Shown here: positions 23,776-34,660 of the stretch, piece by piece
How the letters are laid out: every line of letters starts with the position of its first letter
Position numbering within the stretch: the stretch's first letter is position 1
NCBI GenBank assembly: GCA_030847615.1
Contig: JAUMIR010000003.1
Location: 335,239,756-335,303,755 of the forward strand
Source of the DNA: Gambelia wislizenii
Lineage: Eukaryota; Chordata; Lepidosauria; Squamata; Crotaphytidae
Length of the DNA: 64,000 nt
Direction of reading: 5' to 3'
The notes under the pieces: model-generated
What the model was told of the DNA's origin: nothing
What the model saw: the letters and a program-made list of their open reading frames with translations, nothing else
Databases searched by the model: none
Translations under genes and position numbers: made by a program

Positions 23776-24716
23776 TTAGTGTCCTCAGATCCTATTCTGT
23801 TTTTGAATGTTCCTGAAGACCAGCTCAAATTGTCCAGGGCAAGATATTCTCTCAGTTCTCCTTCTGTTCAGTGCGTAGCATGGTGGAAAGTGTTGCAAAA
23901 ATGTTATCATTAATGCCAAAATATTTATGTTCATGACTTGTCTTGATTTGCCCTAAAAGGAAAAAAATCAGCAACCATTAACTTGGAGGGAGTTAAGTAT
24001 CAGACTTTACGATGTGTGATTTAAAGTACATTTCCACTAATGAGCATATGAGGGAAGGCATGAATTAAATTCCTTGCTGCAGGTCTGATACTGTAGCTAC
24101 CTCCATGTCTAATCTGAATATTACTAGTACTTTATGTGCTGACCTCCTAATGATGAGGTGGCATTCTGGCAGCAATCATTAGCATTACAAATGCTGTCAC
24201 TGCAAGGTGTAACAAAAAAAAAAGCTAACTTCAAATATTTAATGTGGTGTTCCTGCTTCTTAAAGGAGCAAGTTTCAAAATCATTGAATGCTCATTATAT
24301 TATTACATATTATTTTTTTAAAAAAACAATTTCACCAGCAGTCTTTGGTAAGAATTACACACTGATGTGCACTGTATTCAAAGAGAAAATATATTGTGAG
24401 TGCAAACCTAAATCCCCTAATATCAGTGGCTGAAGGGAATCAGGGGAGCATGTTCACGTCTATCTGCTGTATAGATAATTTTTCATTTATTTTATTCTTG
24501 CACGCATATGAGCCTGCTTGAGATTTAAAATCCTCTTGTTGTTACCCAAAATGCTCGAGGTTCATTGGGCCCCTTTAACGCATTAATATTAAGGTGGGGA
24601 ATTAATATACTGTACTCAGCTTGGCAATACGAGAGTCAGGAAACGAGCAGGACCTTGAGACTTATGTATACCAATACTAAGGAGGAGACTCTAAGCCACC
24701 TAGGTACAAATAAATT
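23776..24716. other. Intronic DNA, nothing recognised
   Basis: AT-rich, with an A/T run around 24306-24325. No exon or repeat assigned. Confidence 0.45.
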
Positions 24717-25025
24717 ATTTTTATTGAGAAAATAACAATAATGACATACAAGCACACATTCAGGCTTTAAGCACTCCCACAAGGCTAACGAAATAAGTAG
24801 GAGGTATTTGGATAGAGGAATAGAGAGAGAGGAGTTTTTTGGGTACTGATCTCAGAGAAGTTGTGATAATGGAGGAAACCAGCAAAGTGGGAGTCTGAAA
24901 CCAAGGATGGTGACACAGCTGATGTGGAGTCTAGAAGCAGGGAAACTGTGCACACTTGAATGGAGTTTTGAAGGGGGGTTATACCCAATTTTTCCCTTCA
25001 TGGAATGGGATTTAGAGTAGAGTAC
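24717..25025 (-). repeat. Possible LTR-like repeat, copy 2 (antisense)
   Basis: The + strand tttattgagaaaataaca resembles tttattggaaaataaca at 5-21. Downstream words (caaggctaacgaaataagta, tttggatagagg) resemble both 1-260 and 30968-31240. On the minus strand this would place AATAAA near the 3' end of the repeat. Family unknown. Confidence 0.35.
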
Positions 25026-25389
25026 AATGCTTCTCAGAGTCTCCCAGGCTAAAACAATGAATGCTCCAGAAACGTTAATGATTGTGAATGTGTGATCATT
25101 TTGAAATTGAATGAAGCAAGCAACCTTCTTTGTTTGCAGTGGAGGAGAGGGGAAATAGCTCTTTTACAAACCTTGAGTACTCAAATACACTTGATTAGAT
25201 TAGCCAGATGTTGAGGCAAGAAGCTGCCTTTCGGGTTATGTTTCTTTGGAATTTGGAATGGCCCCTCCCTAGGGTGTGCGTAACTTAGTCTCAGTGCTAG
25301 TCCTTGGGAGTCACTGGCTTCTGGGGTCGCTGGTTTACATGCCACTCTTTGTGGAAGGCCATAGTTAGCCAGATTATTAAATATTGTCA

Positions 25390-25580
25390 ATTATTACATG
25401 GAAAAGGGTCTGGGGGCTCTGTCAGGCCTGGTAACAATGGGAGGGCTTTTTCTCAGACCCATCATCATCATAGACATGTTTGGCGAGAACAGATCTGCTC
25501 AATACCTGCTCCTAAAATATGGAATTCCCTCCCACAGGAGAATAGGTTGGCCTCCTCTCTGCTACTTTTCCACCAGCAGG
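25390..25580 (+). mobile_element. L2 LINE ORF end (fragment, interrupted)
   Basis: It codes for a decayed L2 C-terminus, GRAFSQ then CSIPAPKIWNSLPQENRLAS and LLLFHQQAKT. Compare AFSVAAPRLWNSLPKEAR in the better copy at 63415-63981. The 3' UTR of the same element appears to continue at 25940-26108, after the insertion at 25585-25925. Confidence 0.7.
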
Positions 25581-25584
25581 CAAA

Positions 25585-25925
25585 GACTACACAGCCTGCA
25601 AATGTCCCAATCTTGCAGGGACAGTCCCAATTAATCTTCTGTAATCTCACTTTTTCAAATGCTTTTAAAATGTCCCAGTTTTTCTCTCTTTCTCCCACTT
25701 TCCTTCTTCATCCTTAGATTACTTCAGTTACTGAAGAATAAATTCAAAGTGCAAAAGTAGCTTGTACTCAGTAACCGTAGGAGCACGGAGAGATTCAAAC
25801 AAAAACAAACAGCTGCCGCTTGTGTGTGCTTCCTCATTAATAACTCTGGCAGTCTTGGCCACATTCTGATGTTGATTGGCTGTATGTGTCCCGGTTTTCA
25901 TTTGTGAAATGTTGAGGGACCTCAT
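25585..25925 (+). repeat. GTCCC-word repeat, uninterrupted copy
   Basis: It matches the outer segments of 12735-13712 in order, from agggacagtcccaattaatc to tgtgtcccggttttcat. It lies inside an L2 element, between the ORF end and the L2 tail. No inverted termini or target duplication are obvious. Confidence 0.65.
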
Positions 25926-25939
25926 CATTGCTAGGTTTC

Positions 25940-26108
25940 AAATGTTTTTATACTTTTAAATTACTGCTGTTCTTAATAGGCTAGATCATTTACATTTTTA
26001 ACCTTGTGATTATTAATTTTTTTTAGCTGTACTTTTTGTTTTCACCTATGCTGAGAGCCACCTTGGGTCCCCCTATTGGGAGAAAGCTGGGATATAAATA
26101 AAATAGAC
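25940..26108 (+). mobile_element. L2 LINE 3' UTR
   Basis: The typical L2 end is present: gagagccaccttgggtcccc, ttgggagaaagctgggatat, and an aaataaaata tail. It follows the interrupted ORF end at 25390-25580. Confidence 0.7.
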
Positions 26109-27169
26109 CATTTCAATTGTTTTCACCTCACTGCACAAAGATATGTGTTACACTTCCATAAGAATCTTTATCTCTGCATCTCTTCAGCAGGCTTCTCTGT
26201 AGTTAACACACAGAGGAACATTATCGTCTTAAATAATATAACTCAGCCATTTATCCATTAAGAAATACCATCTCATCTGTTCAGGATCTGTACATCTCTA
26301 AACAGCGATCTGTGAACACACAAGACTTCCAAGGGTTCATATCCTGCTATATTTAGCAGCATCCATTACATATATATAAATGTTCATAACAGGCATCCAT
26401 TGCATTCATAATGGGAAATATATCTATTTAGCATAGCATAGCTGTTTCTCTTATCAACAGCAACTATTTGCATCAGCATGTTTGAACTATCACCTAGGAA
26501 CAGCATAGCTTGAAGGTTGGTGACACCTCCTTTCTCGATTGAGACTGCACAGCAGTCTGACTATATCTTCTCTCAGCTTATTTTAGCCTCTGTCCAGCCT
26601 ATCAGCTGTCCTGTCTGGACCAATGAGATAAGAGATCTCTAGTAAATCTTATTTATATCAACAATCAGTGTTCTCCGATCAGGTTCTCGGACATAATATA
26701 AACAACATGAGTATAGTTATATTTTGGCTTTTGGCTGCCTTCTGTCAGATTACATCAGCCAGCTGATTGCATCAGCCATTGCACCTCCTGCTATGAATCT
26801 ATTATCAGTCATGTCTGCTCATATCTTTGTTTACAGTTGAGTTGGCATTCTGTCTGGAACTATGCTTTTGCTAGGCTCTCAGTAACACACACACATTCTA
26901 TGCTGCACAGACCTTTCTGAGTTCTGTTTTCTGTTTTATATACTTTATAAACCATTGGTTATGCCTTTGGGGCTTAAATCTAGTAAACTGGAACCCAAAT
27001 CAGCATGTAGTCTGTGTCAACAGGAAGCAAAGTGTAGGGATAAATGATCAGCTCTTACAATGCAGGGATATGAACAATACAGAAATTTGTATTGGGACTA
27101 GTGATTTTTAACATTCAAAAATTATTTACAGTTGGGTTGAATAGTAAAGTGCTTGTATTTGCTGGTATC
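26109..27169. other. Intronic DNA, nothing firm
   Basis: No exon or recognised repeat. A CCAAT word (ggaccaatgag, near 26620) is not enough to call an LTR. Confidence 0.4.
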
Positions 27170-29530
27170 ACTAAATTATGTAAGGTGGTGCGATTGTGAA
27201 GAGCTCCAAAAAGATCTCATTAAACTGAAAGGTGGGGGTGACTTGGGTAACTTTGCATCCGGGTAGCTTTGCACCCTTTGAAACTTTGACTTGAATAATT
27301 TTGCACCCAGGTCCAACTCAATGGCATAGTCAGAGGGTCTATGGGGGAGACGTATGTTGCATTCCTTCTTCTCAAACACAATTCACCACTCCTGATACTC
27401 CGTTATTATTTTGCTTACTTCCCCCATAATCATAGCTATTATCTGGGCTTATCCATCTGGACTACCTTGTGCTCCGGGGAAAGGAGTCCCCTCCTCCTTT
27501 CTGTCTAGTTCCGCTCCTGCACACTGCTCTTGCACACAAGCCAGATCAGTGAATATGACAATCCAGTCCTTAATCCAGTCTGTGTCTGGGTTATGATATT
27601 TCAGCCAGTTCAGTCCCACTACGATGGCTTGGATGGCACCAGGAGCAATCACAAATCTAATAGTTTCCCGGTGGCCTCCCATCTTGAGTTGAACAGGCTT
27701 GGTTAGGTGCCTAGCAGGACCCCCCTTCATCAGACCACCAGCCATCTGAGTGAATTTGATTGGGGTTTACGTTTCTGAGTCTTCAACCCCAGCTCTGAAA
27801 CTAACATAATAATAAAATAACTGGATCAGTACTTGTGTACACCCACAGTCTATCATGGCAATACTCTACAGGGAGTCCCTTCCCTGGTGCCCATATTTTT
27901 GCTTTGATAAGGACTGGGGCTTTCACTCCACTCACCACAGACTCCAGGCACATTTCTGGTACAGCCTGCCCTCTGGCGCTCACTAGGATGGGCTTTGCCT
28001 GTTTCCCGCCTGCTCTCCCTCGGATGAAGATGAGCTGTCCGTCTCGTCAGTCTCCCACAACGACTCACCTGCCAGGTGCCCCTTGATCATGGTTTGCATG
28101 GTGGCTTTTGACTTGGGTTTCCCCAGAGATTTCCATGGTAAAAGGTCACCATCTGCCTTTCTTGGGGCCTCCTCTCTCTTCCTGCTGTTGGGGGTCTTCT
28201 CCAAGCACTTTGCAATCTGATGTCCTCCCTTACCGCATCATAGACACAATCCTAGCCGCATCCGCTGGTCTCTCTTTGCCTCTGCTGGGGTGGTTGCGGG
28301 GCATGCTGGCTCCTTAGCCTGCTGGCCAGCCAGCTTACTAACCCACCCTTGTTGCTGCTTGGCTAGTTTGACACTCTGCCATATTGCCTCCACATCACCA
28401 GCCAGCCGTAACCCATCTGAGCAGGGTCTCTGAATTGCCTTACACCAGTGCCCACTCCAAGATGTCGGCATTGAGCCCATCCCAAAAATACTGGACTTTA
28501 GTGGCTTCAGTCCAGTCCAGGACCTAGCTCTCCAGCGACTGGAACTCTGTTGCATACTCACCCATGGGCCGTCTGCCCTGGTGCATCTGCTGGAGCTCCA
28601 TGCAGTTCCTCTCCTGTCTGAAGGGGTCTTCAAATTGGGCTCTCAGGGCCATCATAAATTCACCTAGGCTGCCCAGTTCAGGAGCAGCCATATCATACAG
28701 CCCAACCAACCACTCAGCCACCTCTCCCTTGGGTTGACTGGACACATACTGGATTTTCTCTTCCTCCATCTGGAAGGTGGCCTGCCACTACCTCATGAAT
28801 CCGCTCACCTGGGTGAGGAAATATGGCAACTTCTTGCCATCTCTGTTGAACATTGCCTTCAAGCCCCTTAGCATCCAAGGCACTGGCCTTGGCTTCACTG
28901 GGGCAGGGGCTGCTGGAACCCTGGGAACCTGAGGCACTGGTTTAGGCCTGGTTTGCACCTGGACCTCTGTTTCTTCTTCTTCCCAATCTATGGGCCCACA
29001 GCCACTGCTGCTGCCACCGCTTGCACCCCTGCCACTGGAATGGCGCTCCAGCAGCCCCCGCTGATTCTGGTTCTCTTTGCCCCAAGCGGTTCAGGGTCTT
29101 GGTTAGGCGGGTTTGGATCCCTTGCATCTCCAACTTCATGCATGCCATATCCATCTCCAGGTCGTGTAGGTTGGCCCAGTCTCTGCCTCCACCATACAGC
29201 ATGCTTGCCAGGATGTCCCACTGTTGGGAGATTCTGTTTCTCTGCTTCGTTTGTCAGGGCCCAGGTACCAGGCCCAGCAATCCCTGGGTATGGCTCCCAG
29301 CTCTCATACAGGTGTAACAAAAAGCGACGTTACCACCTCCGTCGCCATCTTAGCTGCCGCTTGTACTTCCCATTGGGTCTGCACACCTGCCTTATGGTGC
29401 TCTCTTTTCTTGTCAGCCTTTCCCTTTGATGCCTCATAGATGCCATCAGCCACCGCATCTGGGTTGTCAGGCACCGGTTCCTCAGCTCCTGTATTCGACA
29501 CCTGCTCATCCTTTCCTTGGGACATTTCGC
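27170..29530 (-). mobile_element. Ty3/gypsy retrotransposon fragment (gag, protease, start of RT)
   Basis: Read on the minus strand, the order is a gag-like part (about 29525-28240; the segment 28769-28524 has the capsid-like GEVAEWLVGLYDMAAPELG), a linker (28204-27983), an aspartic protease with IDCGCT at about 27857-27840 (family D-S/T-G, here Cys replaces Ser), and GLNWLKYHNPDTDW in 27745-27449. The last part (27379-27176) has LPHRPSDYAIELDLGAKL, the usual lead-in to RT. Several frameshifts separate these pieces and everything from the RT core on is missing. An old, dead copy; + strand open frames here are shadows. Confidence 0.8.
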
Positions 29531-29539
29531 ACCAAAGAA

Positions 29540-29992
29540 CATGGCAGGGATTTTATCGAGAACTGTCTAACTGTGGTGAACTCCATTAACAGCTACTCAC
29601 ATGTACAACAAGCATTGATTAAGATTGCTTTATTGCCAGGATATAGATGCATGCGGTAACACTGTATAGACAGTTCTAAGGCTTTGGCAGCAAAACCCCT
29701 TTGTTAATACATTCTGCCAGTTTCAGTTTCTCCCCACCACCTGGTCATTATAGTTATGTACGCTTATGCAAACCTCCTTAAACATTCCCAAGCAGCCAGT
29801 GACCTTGGCGCGCCAGGGAGCCATCTCTCCAGCACATACCAGCCCTAGCTCCCAGAATGCCTTCTACTCATGTCAAGTCACTGGTATTGCTAGACACAAG
29901 CCTAGCAATGCTAACGACTGCATATCCCAGCTACCTAAGCACTAAACAGTGAACAGCATTCTAAATAGCAAACAGCACCAGTGACCTGACAT
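29540..29992 (-). repeat. Probable 5' LTR of the gypsy element
   Basis: The region upstream (in element sense) of gag starts on the minus strand with TGTCAGGTCA at 29992. It carries AATAAA at 29634-29629, about 90 nt before its inferred end, and is followed by a primer-binding-like TGGTGCGAAATG near 29536-29525. The second LTR was not found, so the limits are estimates. Confidence 0.5.
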
Positions 29993-30021
29993 GGGGCAGT
30001 GATGAGGCAAATGTAATTCAG

Positions 30022-30512
30022 TGGAAGTGAGTGTCTCTCTCTGGCTTTTCTTCGCAAACGAAGATTCAGGAAGGACTCATCCCGCACTTTCTGCAAGCGC
30101 GCTGATGACTAAAAAGGCCAATCTGAGATAAACAAGTCCAGTTGCAAAAAGCACAGCAGAAGGACTCCTTGGGTGATGTTTTTGGGTTGTGATTCTTTCT
30201 GCGTTGTCATTTCTCTTCAAGACTTGTTCGTCATGAGTTCTCAAATAAGGCTGCAGCATTGTGGATAGTGCGTCTCCATGCCTCCCGATGTGAGGCCAGG
30301 GCAGACCACTGTTGGTGATCAATTTGGCCAAGCCTGAGATGTTGTTTCAGGGAGTCTTTGTACCGCTTTTTTGGAGCGCCCCTCTTACGCTGACCCGTGG
30401 CGAGTTCACTGTAGAGTAGTATTTTTGGGAGGTGATGGTCCTCCATCCTAGAAACGTGCCCTGCCCAGCGCAGCTGTGTTCTCAATATCATGGCCTCAAT
30501 GGAAGTGAGTGT
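30022..30512 (-). mobile_element. 5'-truncated zinc-finger LINE (copy C) with 13 bp target duplication
   Basis: The LINE body spans about 30035-30499 in antisense, with the tail (ctctctctctggcttttctt) on the left. The word tggaagtgagtgt occurs on both sides (30022-30034 and 30500-30512), a clear target duplication. The host sequence that was interrupted is a CR1 (attcagtggaagtgagtgta then aagtaatgcatattggggc). This sets the 5' truncation point and shows insertion after the CR1. Confidence 0.9.
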
Positions 30513-30544
30513 AAAGTAATGCATATTGGGGCAAAGATATCCCA

Positions 30545-30640
30545 ACATCATATTTGTATATGTATATCAATTTATTTGTTTTATATTCCACTTTCTCTCA
30601 AGTTTGGGATGCAAAGTAGCTTAAAAGATCATTTAAAAGG
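30545..30640 (-). repeat. L2-like tail fragment
   Basis: The reverse complement contains a gctactttgcatcccaaac then gagaaagtggaatataaa phrase resembling an L2 3' end. It sits inside the CR1 fragments on either side. Confidence 0.45.
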
Positions 30641-30800
30641 GTTTGATATAAATAAAGACATAGTGGTGGTATCTAAGCTAGCAGAGACTGACCAAGAAAG
30701 AGATCCAGTGGGGCTTGTGATAGGTAGCTCAATGAAAATGTCCAGCCAGGATGTGACTGCTGTAAAAAAAAAAAGTGAACATTTTGGACATCATTAGAAG
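30640..30800 (+). mobile_element. CR1 LINE ORF fragment
   Basis: The sequence codes for GLVIGSSMKMSSQDVTAVKK, the CR1 RT C-terminal region (usual form GVLVDSSLKMS-type). The same CR1 seems to continue at 31740-31889 and 32590-33066, with other elements between. Confidence 0.65.
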
Positions 30801-30967
30801 GGACCACTGTTACCCCAAATGCTCCTTGGAAAATTCAAAGAAAATATCAAGTTTCTAATATGTTGGGGAAATTAGCAGCAACTCGACTTAGCTATGCAAA
30901 AGAGTGGGTAACAAGGGAATCTGAAAACCAATTATACCAGTACTCGTCTGGATGCAATACATACAGA

Positions 30968-31240
30968 TTTAAAATTAAGTATTTTTTTTTATTAAGGAGT
31001 TCAAAAATAACACCAAACATACACACATTCACCCAGAAGAAGCATTCACTCAGGGCTATAGAAAGAAACAGTAGGAAAACTTGGATAGGGGGCTGCAAGA
31101 GGGTTTTCCTGGGATAATATTACCTGTCCTGTAGTCAATCTGGCAGAGTGGATGGAGGAAACTGCATGTGGCAGCACATAGCAACAGAGTGTCCCCCTGT
31201 TACTGGATGTGCGCCCAGAGGCATATTTTGGGGTGTCTTT
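30968..31240 (-). repeat. Possible LTR-like repeat, copy 3 (antisense)
   Basis: It starts with a T-run and attaaggagttcaaaaataa. Further on, ggctatagaaagaaacagta and cttggatagggg align by eye with the copies at 1-260 and 24717-25025. It interrupts the CR1. Limits and family are unknown. Confidence 0.3.
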
Positions 31241-31739
31241 TATACCTCCAAATACACCTGAGGGGATTGGTTGCTTCATGGGTTGAAACAATGAATTCCA
31301 TGAGCCTTCATGGATTGCACAATGAGTTTCCTGGTCTTGACAAAAGGTGAGGAAGATGCTAAATGTGTTTCTTAATGACCAATGATTGGATTTTAACAGC
31401 TTTGAACAACTTCTTTTAGGTTGAGAGCAGAAGAGAGGAAATTTCACAATCAGCAAGCACAAAAGGGTTTCTCCCATCCATTAATCTCCCATTTATGTGG
31501 AATGTGCCTCCTTTTGGCTTCTTAGCTTCCAGCCTTCCTTTCCAGGGAAAAACCAGAAATGACCTTTTCTGAGACCGTCCTGTCTTTTCCCTTGTACAAG
31601 GGCACAGTAATGAACCAAGCCTGGCCAATTTCTAAGGCCTATAGCCAGTGCTAACATTCCAGAAGTGGGGTGCCTTAGAAGTAGGGTGCAAGCTTGGTTA
31701 CACACTGGCTTATGCAAAGTTAGACCATTAGTGCATATA

Positions 31740-31889
31740 GCCCAGTAGTGTCAGCTTGGTTACACCACATTTGGAATACTGTGTAAAGGTCTGACCACTG
31801 TACCTATAAAAGGATTTTGTAGGCACAGGGAGTGTGCAGAAAAGAACAACTAAAAATAATCAAGACTCTTGAGAAATTGACCTGTGAGG
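31740..31889 (+). mobile_element. CR1 LINE ORF fragment
   Basis: The phrase ggttacaccacatttggaat with actgtgtaaaggtctg corresponds to the CR1 'VTPHLEYC..W' segment. It breaks off where the DNA element with inverted ends begins and resumes at 32590. Confidence 0.7.
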
Positions 31890-31892
31890 AAA

Positions 31893-32586
31893 GGTATTTT
31901 AGGATATTATCAGATGCAACAAAGAGTGCAGGAATGGTTGCAGTAGCAGAAAGGTATTTTAGGATATTATCAGATGCAACAAAGAGTGCAGAAACACCGC
32001 AGTAGCAGGAATGGTTGCCGCTATCACACAACATTGTAATCTTCACGTGGTTACAGTGTGCCCCAGCCACAAAAAAGGCATTTCTTCTAATTCATGAAAC
32101 AAGCCATGAATAGATCTTCAATACCACTTTTTTTTGTGGCATTGTTGGTGTGCAAAACCACGTCCCATTGTAATCGTGAGATTACAGCATGAATGGACAG
32201 TCCTCAGCGAAAAAAGGTCTGGGTGAGAATGTGAAAATGAAGCACAGGATGATCTTTTTATGAACTGTCCTGTCTAGTTTGCACATTTTTAGGTTTGTTT
32301 CAGTGCTTATGTGTTCATTTATTTTGTTTATTAAGGTGTTTTTGGAGTTTTAAGTGTGCTCACATCTTCTCACAAGAACCACTCAAATCTCACCCATGCT
32401 AAATCACGGAAGTAAAGTCCTGTCCTTAAAGGGTTCATGGTCGGTGTGTGATAATTCTGTGGCAGTTCTTTCACGCAATTACAGCAACATGTGGTAATAA
32501 GTGTAATAATGCCACAATGTTTCTGCTGTCCTCATTCACAGAATTACTGCACTTTTAGATGCTAGTCCGATAATGTCCGGGGGGGT
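31893..32586. mobile_element. DNA element with inverted ends (copy 2)
   Basis: This is the reverse-orientation counterpart of 12914-13512. The left end is aggatattatcagatgc and the right end gctagtccgataatgtcc. The interior includes caatcgtgagattacagc-like and ttcagtgcttatgtgttcat-type segments. A 60 bp tandem duplication (31891-31950 and 31951-32010 share their first 40 bp exactly) involves the left end. It lies inside a CR1, between ctgtgaggaaagg and gcaaggagagac. Confidence 0.7.
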
Positions 32587-32589
32587 GGG

Positions 32590-33066
32590 TGGGAAGGTGA
32601 GCAAGGAGAGACATGGCAGAGGTGTATAAAATTATGCAGAGTATGGAGAAAGTAAATAGGAAGTTTCTCCTGCTGTCATAATACTAGAACCCAGGATCAT
32701 CCACTGAAGCTAATGGTTAGTGTGGGAGACTCAAGACAAATAAAAGGAAATATCCCCCTTATTTCTTTTTTTGCATAGCACATAGTTAAACTGTAGAATT
32801 TACTGCCACAGGATGTAGTTATGCCTGCAATTTGGCTGGCTTTAAAAGAAGACTAGATAGATATGTGGAAGAGGGGTAATCAGTGGCTACTAGTCAGGAT
32901 GGTTCCACATCACCTCCAATATCAGAAGGAGTTTACCTCTGAATGTCAGTTGCCAGGGAGCATGAGATGGAGGGTGTAGCTGCACTCATGCCTTGCTTCC
33001 TTAGGCAGCTGACTATGGGAACAGAATGTTGGACTAGATAGGTCTTTAGCCTGATCTTATGTAACT
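32590..33066 (+). mobile_element. CR1 LINE 3' region (second CR1 subfamily)
   Basis: It opens with codons for MAEVYKIMQSMEKVNRKF, then decayed ORF end, then a 3' UTR ending ggactagataggtctttagc and tgatcttatgtaactg. The ending differs from the attctatg-tailed CR1 at 20074-20091, so at least two CR1 lineages are present. Confidence 0.8.
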
Positions 33067-33715
33067 GAGAGAACAACAAGAAAAACAACTTCATCTCCTT
33101 CCACCCTCAGGCTTCTCTATTCCCTCTGACTTTAGCTGTAATTCTCACAGTACCTGGACAGATCTCCCAGCAACAAATACTTTGTTGTCAACTATACCCA
33201 CAGTTTCGAAAAGTAATTTCTTAAGTAACAAATAGCAAAGCCAAAAAACTCAGCTCCACTTAATCTCACTATCATCAATGCCACAAAAAGTTTTCTTAGT
33301 AGCTCATCGCATTATTCTTTGCAATTTTGTTCCTAGGAGGGTGGTTTCCAGGTAAAGTGGCAAGAGAATAGCTTAAATTTAAAAATACCCCTCAAAATGC
33401 CCCAAGGAGGCATTTCTTTCCTCCAGAAAGTAACATGAAAAGGTGCTTATTACACAAAACAAAACAAAACAACATTACTAGTAGTTACTTTTTTAAAAAA
33501 AAATCCTTTTATGCACTTTATAGTCATACAGCATGCTACTGGCAATGCTTTGCTTCCATGTTTTGGCTCTGTCTATTATAATGGACAATAATTTGGTATT
33601 GCTTGGTTTTAAATAGATAATTAAAACCCATTAGCTTTACAAGCAATGGACTTCAGGTGAAGATGGTAATTGCTAAATTTGATAACTTCATGATAAAGTA
33701 TTTCTATCTGGTTCT

Positions 33716-33950
33716 CTGAGAACCAGTGTGATGTAGTGGTTTCAGTGTTGGGCTAAGGCTCCAAGATATGAGGGTTTGAATCCCCACTCAACCATGGAAA
33801 TCCACTAGGTGATCTTAGCCAAGTCATGCTCTTTCAGCCTCAGAGGAAGGCAATGGCAAACTCTTTCTGAACAAATTTTGCCTAGAAAATTCCATGATAG
33901 GTTCACTTTAGGGTTGCCATAAATCAGAAATAACTTAAAGGCACAACACC
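33716..33950 (+). repeat. Sauria-type SINE, nearly complete
   Basis: tRNA-like head agtgtgatgtagtggtttca with B box gggtttgaatcccc, body atccactaggtgatcttagc, and tail ggttcactttagggttgcca ending aaaggcacaacaccac. Diverged but full length. Confidence 0.85.
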
Positions 33951-34206
33951 ACTCTGGTGGTAGGGAAACAAACTCCTCAAAAATATTTATCTCATGTTCA
34001 TGTGGTAAACAAGTTGAGTTTCTCAGTGTTAATTTCTCGTATAATCTTGGATCTCAACACAAGTGCAGTATGCTAAACACTATGCTGCCATTTGCCAGCT
34101 CACTGTTTTGTTGCTATAAACTAATAAATGGTGTGTTCATATTTGCTTCTGTGTGTGAAAGTGCATGCACACACAGGCTCACAAACATAGATATGAAAAG
34201 ACAAAG

Positions 34207-34428
34207 GCAGCTGACACACTGCAGAAATAATGAGAAATAAAATGCAGTTTGACACCACTTTAACTGCCATGTCTTAATGCTATGGAATTCTGGGATTTGT
34301 AGTTTTGTGAGATATTTTGCCTTCTCTGTCAGTGAGCTCTGGTGTCACAACAAACTACAAATCCATAGGATGGACCCTATGCAGTGTAAAACTGCTTTAT
34401 TTCTGCAGTGTGTCGGCAGCCATAAAGG
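34207..34428. repeat. MITE with cacactgcagaaat ends
   Basis: The termini ctgacacactgcagaaat and atttctgcagtgtgtcggc are inverted repeats. Inner arms on cagtttgacaccact and tgctatggaattctggga also pair partly. A common type of squamate MITE, related to 52275-52487. Confidence 0.75.
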
Positions 34429-34431
34429 AAT

Positions 34432-34660
34432 CTAGTAGCACTTTTGAGACTAACTGAGAAAGATAAATTTCTAGCATAAGCTTTTGGGGATTCAGTTCAC
34501 TTCATTAGATGCAGTATCTAGTGAAGTGAACTGAGTCCCTGAAAGCTTATGTTAGAAATTTCTTCTTCCAGTCAATCTCAAAGGTAATACTGGGTTCTTC
34601 TATGCCCTTTGATGCTGAAACAGACTACCACAGAAAATTCTTTGTAAACTAACAGGGTTT
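34432..34660. repeat. Foldback repeat with aagctt arms
   Basis: Two arms, agcttttggggattcagttc and its inverse gaactgagtccctgaaagct, flank a short loop. Outer words cttttgagactaactgag and cagtcaatctcaaagg pair imperfectly. A fragment with similar words lies at 61350-61460. Confidence 0.6.

Noticed and set aside
28953..29429. Plus-strand open frame of 158 codons
   Set aside because: It is antisense to the gypsy gag region; the minus strand gives recognisable gag and protease sequence.
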